A DNA stretch of 64,000 bases from Branchiostoma belcheri (Eukaryota; Chordata; Leptocardii; Amphioxiformes; Branchiostomatidae), in the NCBI RefSeq assembly GCF_001625305.1, contig NW_017802747.1, forward strand, positions 581,172 through 645,171. Direction: 5' to 3'. The position numbers and the translations under genes were made by a program. The notes under the pieces were generated by a model, which was not told the origin of the DNA, did not search any database, and was given only the letters and a program-made list of their open reading frames with translations. This document shows, piece after piece, positions 35,401 to 47,400 of this stretch. How positions within the stretch are numbered: the first letter of the stretch is position 1; every line of letters starts with the position of its first letter.

Positions 35401-38400
35401 CTCAGCACATGCATATTCATGCCGCAAATGACACATAAGACAATAATCAACACATTAAAATTGAGTATTTTATAGAGCTGATTACACAAAATGTATACAC
35501 GTACTTTTGCCGAAATGTTTTCGGACATGGGGCCGATGGAGGATTCTTCCCTAGTGGAAGGAACCTTTTTTTATCGGTGTCAAGTTAGGAAGGCTCCATT
35601 TAAACTTGAATGACTTGGCAAATATCTCACTTTTGGCAAAAGTAAATTTCTTCTATTTCTTCACAGGTGTGAGTCCGTTTTGTGGAAGGATATGTCTGGA
35701 ATATATTGTATTTGCTCCATAGCAAATGCGGCCTCTATAGTTTTCCTCTGTATTATTTTCTGAATGATGCCAAACTGATACTTTTTTCATCCACTTCATG
35801 AAGCATCTACGAAGTTCCGCACCGATAATCGCTGTGGACAGGGCTACCTTGCAGCAAACGGCAACCCAGCCGAATGCCCAATTGACAGTAACCCTTGCTG
35901 CTCTGAGTACCACTGGTGCGGCCACACAGCAGCCTTCTGTGACTGTCAGAATTGTGTCGATTACAGGAAACCAAGTAAGTAAATTGAATGCGTTTACGTG
36001 GTTTGTACGCATTGTAAGGTCGTACGTCCTACCATGTTTTATACCCTCTCAGTGTATTGCATAGTAATACTGTGACTTATATTCATCTTTGTCAAAATTG
36101 CTGACATAAAACACTTATGATACTCTCAATTTGGTAGTAAGCTACATCTTCTGTGCGTGTTAAGGGTTCCCTTGCACATACACTATAGGTTTTACATGTA
36201 ACTGGAAGGTAGTCTTTTTTCACCTAGTTTATATACTGACCGAAAAGTTATCGTGTTCATTTATCAAACAGGTAACAGGCTGACGTTAAAAACAAATGCG
36301 GGTGTAAATTCTGGGACTACCGATTCAATAACAGTGGGAATCGTATCTGACGTTTGTGTTGATGTCTGTGCGACAACGACGGTATCCGGACTTACAGCAC
36401 CTGGGTAAGCACTGACCCTTTTGGAAAAATTATAGCTTTTTAGATTTTATACAAATGACAAGCACAATTTACCACGTTTTTATGCCCTTAGATTCACAAT
36501 TGTATTTGATGATGCTTTATCTGTCATATATTACATGTGTTTTATGTTTGGGAGAGTCCTGTAATGGAAAGTATTGAAATTATATAATTTTTCAATACTT
36601 ATGCAAACTTATATATCTTCCTTTCCCAAAAACATATAACCATTGTGCATATGTCTATATTAAGCTTCCTACATATCCCAAATTCTCCAAAATTCTTTTC
36701 AAAAACGATACAGCAGTCCCACAACAAGCTACATGCATGAGACTCAAACACATGTCATTTCTTTTCAAGCACAAGCGCTATTCATAACTTAAACATCATG
36801 ACCGTAGAATGTTCAAAATACAGAATACCATAGACGTAACTCCGCCGCTGAACCTAGTAAAGCAACTAGAAAACCTAAAATCTAAAAAGACACTGCCAAA
36901 ATCATACCAACAATCTTTATACTATATCTAAATGTATGCCCGGGCTGTCGGGACATAGTGACGTTGGAATGTAGAGCTGCCACCTTGCAAAGTAGTGAAC
37001 GTTTTATCAATCCATTGTTGCCTTTTCCTACATGATCAACATCAAAGAACCCAGTACAATCGAGCCTTTAACGCCTCCGACTTTGGTGATCCTACGCTGC
37101 TCCGACTTAACATTTCAGGAACCGACACCCTCAACCTAGACTGGGTAAGTTATGATACAACTGGAAAGGCAGATATTTGCTCGGGAGCAAATACAGCATA
37201 TTTCAGCCCATACTCTCAGTCCAAAAAAAACGTTCAAGATTAAATTCCATATAGTGCTCTTTAATATTTCATGTTTCCATACCGCCATGTATTCCTCAAT
37301 GATCATACAGGTTCTTTTTTAGTAACAGTTGCTGACGAAGCCCTCATACGTGTGTTTTCAGTAAAAACCGCATACAATGCTTTTCAGTAACAAGTATTCG
37401 CAAAGCCCTCCTGAAGTACATTTATTTGAGGAGTTTCCAAAATTCCCATATAGACCAGTTTGATAGCTAAAATCCCATACATCATTGGTAATTACGTCAA
37501 GATTTCTATTTGCATAATGCTAATTCTTAACTGTTAATTTTCACGAGGGGAAAAAAATTCAATTCCAATGCTTGAGCAAGAAAGTGTGACATACCTATTA
37601 GAAAATTTAATACAGTTCATACTATTAATATGTTGGAGCTGGTGCAGTGCAAAATGAGTTAACACAATTACAGCCCCACAACTAATCAGCAAGAAGATTA
37701 CAAGCTCATAACCATCTCAAAACGTGCGAGCCCATTGGCTGCTGCTATGCATTCCATTCTGCTGAGTCACAACACACTACAGAGTAACTTTGGCATTGAA
37801 AATAGTCAAAGTGCCAAATTATACAATTTCCATGGGATGTATTTTAAAAAACAATTATAATAAATTGTTGAGAGATATATGAAAGACCACTCATACTGAA
37901 TTTCAGATCATTTAGGTGTAATACTAGGTTCCCAGGATCCAAAATGTACAGATTTTGTTGCCAAAAAAACAATTTTAAAAGCCTTTATTAAGAAAAAAAG
38001 ATTAAAAAAAAGTACCTGTGGGTACTGATCCACTCTACCCTTATGCCACTTTTCAGGTCATTTGTTTTAAAAATTGAATCCATTTGAAGAAATGGAAGGA
38101 GAAGAAGGAGGAGTAGAAGAAATATGAATAAAACAATACAGTACGGACTGAAATAATAAACTATAATAAATATTGAGTTCACTTGTGTATATGTAAAAGA
38201 ATTCACTCCACTTATATGTATATTTACTCTGAAACTTTTTAAAGGTTTTTGATAACTGTTTAATTAATATCAATCATTCCTTTTTTTTCCAGATTGACGT
38301 CTACAATGCTTATACTGGGCGGTACCATCGTTTTGCATGTCTTGGCAATTGCCCGTTATCTACTGATCGCAGTCGAGGATTCAAAAACGTCGACTTGGGT

Positions 38401-41400
38401 GTTGATTGTTAGTATCTAGAGCCTTTTTTGCAACCCTGGACCGGAACCATGCATGTCTTATACATATATATATAGAAAATGGCCAGAAAGGAAGGTTAGA
38501 AAGGCAAATATTTGGTAGGAAGCAAACATAGCATATTGAACTCCATACTCTCATTTCAAAATAGACTGTTCCAAAATTAACCCTATTTAGATCGGGGAGG
38601 GGGGCTTAAAGTGCCCGTGCCAACTTTGATGACGGATAGCGTCTGAATGGCTTGCGCCGAACTTGGAGACTTTTCCTAAAATATAGTTGGCAACCATTTT
38701 TATGAGTGTAGTAAGTTAATGATTTTAGTGTTGCCATGGCAACGGGTTTCTTACAGGCTTTTTTTCGAAATTTAGCAATTTTCGTTTTAAGGCCACACCA
38801 ATTTAATTTGTTGGTTCTCGGATTCGCCTCTTCGTTTTTTTTTGATTTGCAAAAAAAAAAAAAATTGATTCTGCTCCTGAATCAACTGAAAAATGCTCAT
38901 ATTTTGCCCCCCAACAGTTGAGGAAAGTCCTTTTCTTTCCTAGTTGTTACAGTTTTCCTTATCTATCATTGCAGTGGTTTGATTAAAAAGTTCAAAATTC
39001 AATGTTTAAATTTCAACCCAGCCTTTTGTGTTGACTTCATGGCTCATTTTGTAGCATTTAAGCCTATAATAGGATGCCTAGGCCTGTTTTTATTTTTATT
39101 TTTTTTCGCCCTGTCGCTTCATATTTTTTCTGAAAAAATCCGAGAACCAACAAATTAAATTGGTGTGGCCTAACAATAGATTGTATGGGCTTTATGCTTT
39201 CTAATATCAATAGCATGTAATGTAATTCTATGTAATATTTATTATTAAAATGGCGGACAATATAATTAGATCAGGTGTATAAAGGAAATTTTTCCTTAAT
39301 ATTTCATCACTACTTTGATTTAATTTTACAAAGAGGTTCATATGAACGTCTTTAGTCTATTCTGAATTGATTTTTAGGCTTTATCTTAATTTTTTTTTAA
39401 TTCAACATGGACAATCCAAGATGGCGCATAGCTTAATTTTTAATGGCGCCATTTTATGACGTCACCAGCGTGACTATGGTTGACATAATTCTTAGTAGAC
39501 CCTAATATTCTATCGTAGACACGTTTTGTTAAAGTTATGTTGTATACCATTAAGTTTCAAGAGAATAAACTATCTAGATGGTTTTGACCAATAAAATCAC
39601 ATTAATGACGTCATATTACATCATAACGAAATCCAAATTTTTGTTTTGGTATGTATTTTCACTAGCACACCATCCTCTGAAAAGTTGGTCTTCATACGAT
39701 ATACCGTTCAGAGTTTTTTTAGCCCCTCCCCCTCCCACGAATCCCCCAAAAAAGCCCGGTCTAGATAGGGTTATATCCATGTAGTGCTCCCCAATAGCAA
39801 GTCTTTTCATACCGTCATGTAGTCCTCCATACCCATACAGCGATTTTAATGACAATCGTTCACGAAACACGCAGTGTTTTTTATTAATAGTTCCCAATAC
39901 GAGGATATTCAGTATCAAGTATTCTCAAAGCCCTTTAGTAGTGCTTTTTAATATTAGGAGTTTTCAGAACGCCCATATAGGGCTCTAAACCCCAAAACCG
40001 TGCTTTTCAGTGCTTTCAAGGATCACCCTGTTATTAGTCGTCCAATTTTTGTTCGGGTATTTTTGACATTTTGTATCCTTGCCGCCATATATCAGCTTGA
40101 AGGCCAAGCTACCGTGTATCAGTTTGAAGGTTACCTTACCATGCTACCCTGTATCTACTTTGAGATTGCAAATGTCAGGTAGCATGGCACCCAAAATTAA
40201 ATCCATTTTACGAAATAGCAGGGGAAGAGGGAGAAACACAAGGAAAAGCAATGTTTTACATTATGATAACTATTGTATGAAGTGACATATAACTAAAAAT
40301 ACAACAGTTGGATAGCTATCCATTACATTATTTGTAAGGATTTTTATTTGCATAACGCAAACTGTTGATTTTCAGGATTTAAAAAAAAACATTATGTCCC
40401 GCATTCCAATGTTTTTAAAAGCAGGAAAGTTTGACCTACATACTGTCAATATGTTATAGCTTGGTGCAGGTGTTAATGCAGTTAACCCGATTAAATCCCA
40501 ACTGCCAATCAGCAAAAAGAATAGAGGAAAGCTACATGTCTATTGGTTTTTGCTCTGCATTGAATTCTAATTAATCACCTACCACTATAAAGTACATTTT
40601 GACCTGAAAACTGTAAAAAAAAACCCTAAATTTACCATTTTAAAGGTGTGTATGGCACAAATTATAATGGTTGTTGTTAGATATATACAGCATACCCATA
40701 CCAACTTTTAAATAATTTGGTTGTAACAGTAGGTCTCCAGGACGCCTAATCCACAGATTTTGTCAGATAATGGTTAAAAGAACCAATAAAACAACTATAA
40801 AAGCATCTATGAAAAAATGAAGAAAAAGCCTAAGAGTATTGGCCCACTCTACCTTTATACCAAATTCCATGTCTTTTGGTAAAAAAAAAGAAGTTAAACA
40901 CATTTAAAGAAATTGCATGAGCAAGGATGAGATGAAGAAACATTAGAAAAAGCAATATTTCAGGTTATTCTATAGCATGGACTGAAATAAAAAAGAGAAA
41001 CAGAAATAAAATATTAAGGAATTCTGGCAAGTGTTTTGAGAATTTTTCGCACAACGTTTTTGTTCCTAATACTTTACCATTTTTTAATTACCCTATTTGT
41101 AATTTTTTGTGTGATTTAAAGAGGGTGATGTACTACTTAACTTAAATCAAAACATATTTGGTACCATAATAACGTTGTTTGATGTCATTATGTTGTCATC
41201 TATGTGATTCTTTAACCAAAACTACATAAATAGGATATTGCAGTAAAGCGCAAAGCAACAAAACTGTGCAGAGTAGGATTTTAAGGTTTGCTAAGGGTTT
41301 CAAGTCTTCAAAAGAGTTTTGCTCCCATACCAAGAATACATTTAAATGAACTAACGTAACTGTACGCTTTATTCCTTCAAATGGATGGTTCCAGGTTTAG

Positions 41401-44400
41401 AAGACCTGACCTAAAAATTGCCGACTTTTCAGTGTGCCCAGCAGGTAGATATGGGTTTGCCTGCACCCACCTTTGTCACTGTGCAAACGGACCAGCTGCC
41501 TGTGACCAGAGCACTGGCGCCTGTACTGGGGGCTGTCTGGACCTATGGACTGGGGACTCGTGTCATATCCGTAAAGGTATTGAAACACATTAAGCGTTAC
41601 TACCATTCGACGTTCGTATGAAATCAAATTCACATGCACGTGCTTTTCATAACTTCTGTGGCTACATGTGCAAACACTAATCTGTTGGTATTGAACGATT
41701 TACAGTATACGAGGGTGGATCAAAAAGTTCTCGGCCTCACCTAGAAAATAAAGGGCAAACTCCTATTCTTTAGTATAACTGTATACTATGATGTCTTACA
41801 TCACTGCACACAAAAATTCAAATTTCTATATTCATTAGTTAGCACGTGACGCCCCGTGAAAATGGGGTGGGTGAGGGCAAAATCACAAAATGGCCGCAAC
41901 AGAAGCGTGTGCTGTGATCATGTATATCGATAAAAAGGGATTTCTCGTAAGGAAATCCATGAACACATGGTTAGGACACTTGGTGATGACTCCCCTTCTT
42001 ATTAAAATATAAAGAAGTGGGTTGCTAGCTACAAGCGCTGCAGGGTGAGCACCAAAGATGAACATATGTCAGGATGCCACAAATCAGCACCATGGACAAT
42101 CCAGTTGAGGCCATCCATCACATGGTAGTAAATGACAGATGTGAGACTGTCCAACATGTAGCAGAGTCTTTAGCCTGTGTTGTGGCTCTGTTCACAATGT
42201 TTTGTCAGACATCCTGGGGATGAGCAACCTGTCTGTAAGGTGGGTGCCTAGAATGTTTTCTGAACATCAGAAGTTAAACAAGCTGGACATTTCAAGGAAC
42301 GAATTCAGTCCAATCCATGCAATTACCTCAAAACATTTTTCACCCAAGATGAGACGTGGTTTCACCACTTTCACCCCAAATCAAAACAACAGAACAAACA
42401 ATGAATGAAGAATGTTTCCCGGCCCCCAAGAAGTTTTATCGAGTTTCATCCGTTGACAGGGGTTTTGTCTCTGTTTTCTGGTACAACAAGGGAGTAATCA
42501 TGACTGAATACCTGTGAATAGGTTAAAACATCAATGGGGAGTACTATTTAACAGAATAGCAACAGTTGAGGACAACGATCAAAGAGAAAAGGAGAGGAAA
42601 GCACCGAGCTGGCGTGATGACAATGCACCTGTCCACACAGCACAGGGGTCAGTGACAGCAGCAAACGAATTTGGCTTTGAAGTCTAACCCCACCCTTCCA
42701 ATTCACCTGACCTAGCACCCTCGGACTTCTACCTATTTCCTAAACTGAAGTTCCACTTACGTGGTCAACGTTTTTATGGTAATGATGACGTCATCAGTGC
42801 GGGTGAGCCCTATCTGGGGGCTCCAGATTCAACCTTCTTCCACAAGGGGAAAACAAACCCGGAACATCACTGGACCAAGTGCATTGCAGTTAGAGGGGAC
42901 TATGTTGAAACATAGTGTAAGAAATTTTTTTCTGCCACGACGTTTTCTAGGTGAGGCCGAGAACTTTTTGATCCACCCTCGTACCATTTCTATTCTAGAT
43001 ACTGTCTCCTACGAAGATCTCTTCACCAAGGAGGAAGGTCGCTTCTTCGGTAGTTCTGCTCACAACATAGCGTCATACAGCAACATAGATGTTGAAGAGT
43101 GTGCGCGCCGCTGTCTGCAAGGTTACGGCAGCTATGATGGCGTAACCCCGACATGTCTGTCCTTCAACCATCGCCCTGCCGGATCGCCAGAGGGCGGCAG
43201 TGCACGGTGTTGGCTCAGTAGTTCTGACAAGGACACGGCGGCATCTCCTGGTCCTGAGTGGGACAGTTGGCCTTACCGAAATTACTACCAGAGGAAACGT
43301 GACTACAAACTTTATACTTTTGTTTGATAAGGGCTTCAATGCCCTATTCTTTTTAATTTTGATAATACATACTCAATAAACTGTAATTCCGTTACCCCAT
43401 ATCGTAACCAAAGGATGTTGCGGGTGGTATGCATGTAATACAAAGGTTTATTATGGCTTTACCAACACGAAGAAGTGGTGTGGTGAAGACATATTTTTAA
43501 ATGGTTTCAATTTCTTTATTTTGGGGACAAATAACCTGAAATTTGGTATTGAGGTACAGTGGACGAATTTTCCTAATCTCCAAGCAGATCTTTTGGTGGG
43601 GGTAAGACAGTATCAAATTGGCCAGTCTGTATCCATTCCCCCACCCAAGATCTGCCGGCACTCGAACAGGGAGGAGCACTTCCTTTCAAAAATGGTGTTG
43701 CTGCCCCTCCTTGTGTCCCTATTAACAACTATCAAAAATTTGTTGTGCTAAGATTTTTACAAGCGGTTTATTGCTTGAATCTGGGACAAATGCAGTCACC
43801 CGCGCACATCTCAGTGGGAGTTCTCGCCTAACCCTGTCAAGATAATACTGTATGCTGGTACTAAAATATGCTGGCTGAAACATAGAAATGTCAATAACTG
43901 GGCTAATTGTGGTTTAAAACCGCAGATATTACAAAACATATGTTGGACCTTCTTTCCTTTAGTTAAACTGAACAAAATAACAGTTAGTGAGGGGACCCAT
44001 AGAGAGTAATGCTCAACCAGCTGGCCCACTAGGAGGGCAAGAGCCTTGCGTGGTGGTCAGGGCAATAAACTACTTGGCAAGAATATTTTGATCAGGCAAC
44101 AACTAGGTGTTAATAGCCTTTGACGTTTCGACTGGAGGCAGATCTTGGGTGGGGGAATGGATACAGACTGGCCAATTTGATACTGTCTTACCCCCACCAA
44201 AAGATCTGCTTGGAGATTAGAATTTTCCTTTAATTTTTACCTCCATGACAAATTGAGGTATTATTTTTGGCTTGTTTGTCTGTGTCTGTCTGTGTGTATG
44301 TATGTTTCCGCACATTTGTAGTCAGCATAACTTCAGAACAAATAGGTATAAAATTCCTTTAATTTTTTTCTTACTTTTTTTTTCAATTAATCATGGCATG

Positions 44401-47400
44401 TTTTGTGGCCGAACACAGTGAATTTAATTTTTTTCTTAGTACAAAGCAAGGGGATGCCATCTAAATATTTAAATCAGAATAGCATTCTAGACTGTTAATG
44501 GCTTATTTTGGCACGTTTCATTATCCTTCCCTAAAAAAGAAATGAAAATACTTTAGACCAGAGATGTTCAAACGGATCAACCAATAAAATTTCCTTAGAC
44601 CAAAGATGTTATAGCTGGTCAACAATCGTAGCACAAATTTATTGGTGAAAGTTTATTGCACGTTCGTATCCGTAGGCTAATTTCAAGTACTTGCAACATG
44701 AAGTATTTACTTACCATAGATTTGATATGGGCTATGGAAAGTGCATGTTATAAGCCCGAAGCAAATCGAATGGCACCCTAGCTGTATAAACTTATAATAC
44801 AATTATTTATTGTTTGCAGACATTGTGGCTCCCCAAGATTGTACTGACCTGTTTGCCCTTGGGATTCGGATAAACAGTCAAGCTTACACAATCGGCCACC
44901 CCCAACCTTTTAAAGCTTACTGTGACATGTCGGACATTGACGGCGGTGGGTGGACGGCCATACAGTACAGAAAGGACGGGTCCGTGCCGTTTAACAGGAC
45001 TTGGACTGACTACGAGCAGGGCTTCGGTAATGCCAGTGGAGAATACTGGCTGGGATTGGGGAAGATCCACAGTCTGACAACAAGGAAACGAAACGAACTG
45101 TTCGTTTATTTGGAAGACTGGGAAAAGAACACCCGGTTTGCGAGGTACAGCACATTTTCTGTAGGAGATGCCAGCAGCAAGTACACGGCAGCGATCCGTG
45201 GTTATAGCGGGACTAGTACTGTAACTGATAGTTTGGACCCGTTTAATTCGGAGAGCATTAGCAACAGACAATTTTCCACAATAGACCAAGATAACGATGG
45301 TATCAACTTCGACTGTGCAGGAACATACGGGCAAGGAGGCTGGTGGTACCCCCCACGTTGTGGTTATGCCTTCCTGAACGGACAGTATCTGACAGGCTGC
45401 TCGGTACCTGTTCCTGTGTGCCCTACAGCAGAAGGAATTGTCTGGTCTACTTGGTTAGGTGACAGATACTCCTTGAAGGAAACGGCTATGATGATCAGAC
45501 CTACTGATTTTCCCGGTACGTGTCCATAACATTACTTAGCGCTTCGCACACTCTAACATGGAAGAGAAAACTAAATTAGAAGAATCAAGAATCTGCAGCT
45601 GATTACCATCAGTATTACAATAGACAACAAATGACTTTAAGAAAGTTAAAATTATACCAAATCTGGGTGTTATCGACATTTATCATCACTTTATAACATA
45701 TTTGCGTCATTATTTCATATTTCTTACTACCTCTTACTACGGGACGTAAATGTGTTGAAAAGGGATAGTAACTATAAGAATCTGTCATAACTCTTTGCCC
45801 AACAGAATCAACATTCAGACCATGTGAGAATGGAGGAACTCTCATGTCTGGACCGGAGGAATCCGGACTGTACATCTGCGCATGTTTGGCGGAATGGGAC
45901 GGCGCGTTTTGTAATCAACGTTAGTAATACTACATTAAACCAGTCATAACTGAATAGATAGATAAGTTTGGCTATTTCACAAGAGTTTTAGACCTCTTGC
46001 AAAATAACGCCTCTATCTTCCATGCATGTAAGTGTTTCTACATATCTGTTATTATAATAAGTCAGCTTGAAAGAATATCTGTAAGGGTTTTGATGATACC
46101 TGATATGATGGTTGGAGATGCTGTTGAATTATGTGCCTCCTGGTGACTTCGTACTTAGGCCATTTGTATATTTTGACCTAGATCTGCTATCATGGTCTTT
46201 TTTGATATCAGATAGCCTTTTTTGTAAAATATACGTGCTTTCGTCCCCTTGAGGGTTTTCCCTTTATTGTTGACGTGTTTTCCTAATACGTGTGACAAAA
46301 AACAAGAAAGGAATAACATGTTTTCATCATTGGGGTATGTAGGTACAACAGAGCAGCCCTACCACAACATGAGCTCCGCAGTGCCTACAACTGACCTACC
46401 CTACCACAACATGAGTTCCACGGTGCCTACAACTGACCTACCCTACCACAACATGAGTTCCACGGTGCCTACAACTGACCTACCCTACCACAACATGAGT
46501 TCCACGGTGGCTACAACTGACCTACCCTACCACAACATGAGTTCCACGGTGGCTACAACTGACCTTTTTAACCGTATTATGAGTTCAACAGTGGCTACAA
46601 CCGACACCCTTAACCACAACATGAGTTCCACACAAGTTACACTTGACCTATCCAACAAAAACATAAGTTTCATTGACCCTGATATCTTTAAGAACCAAAG
46701 TAACCTCCACAACGTCAATTTAAGCAACAACCAGATTTCTAACCTTAACGGGAGCATATTTGCACCCTTAGTCAATCTGGAAGTCCTCGATCTCAGCAAT
46801 AACGTCATAGCAATTGTCACAGCAGATGCTTTTAGCAACCTGCTCAACCTCAAGCAGATAGATCTTTCAAAAAACTCTCTCACAGATCTGCCAGACAACA
46901 CGTTTGTACACAATACAAATATGGAAACCCTCCATCTAGACGGAAATAACATATCTTCCATCAGGCAGGGGGTTTTCAATGGCCTTAGCTCCCTTAGACA
47001 GCTCTTTCTGAATAACTCTGGTTTGTCTGTCTTACATTCGTCAAGTTTTGCACCTCTGAGAAGTGTCGAGGAGATTTACCTGCAAGGTAATGACATTAGA
47101 CACCTGCCTGTGAACACTTTCCAAGGGTTAATGAGTTTGACCTTTGTAAATTTACAAGGAGTCATCTTCGGGTCATTTAGGTGCGGTTGTAACGTGCTGA
47201 AGCCTCAGATTTGCATAGGATCAAATGTGCAATCTGTTAGCTTTAACTTCTCCATTTCTTGCAGTAATGATACACTTAACTGCAATGCACATACCGTATC
47301 AGAGCATTGCCAGCAGGATCAAGGAGACAGTCACATGTTATTTGCCATTCCTGCGGGCATCATTCTGGCGACGGCACTGTTAGTGCTGTATCGGTACCGG

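Larger units (their letters stand above)
38408..41432 (+). other. Intron 5 of the receptor gene
   Basis: A 3-kb intron holding the Harbinger-like MITE (38791-39170) and a copy (about 39750-41000) of the repeat also seen in the preceding intron. No exon was seen in it. Confidence 0.6.

Noticed and set aside
43299..43327. PAN exon as the true last exon of a separate gene
   Set aside because: Kept as an alternative only. A phase-1 donor in the exon joins the FReD exon in frame, matching all other module borders.
44807..45334. 175-aa open frame on the minus strand
   Set aside because: Antisense shadow of the fibrinogen-domain exon, which has full family motifs on the plus strand.
46249..46342. 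Start of the TIR receptor at 46249 or at the ATG near 46318
   Set aside because: 46249 is TTG, and the later ATG is not followed by a signal peptide. An acceptor at 46341-46342 joins the preceding EGF exon in frame.
46527..46979. 150-aa open frame on the minus strand
   Set aside because: Antisense shadow of the LRR exon, kept open by its regular codon pattern.
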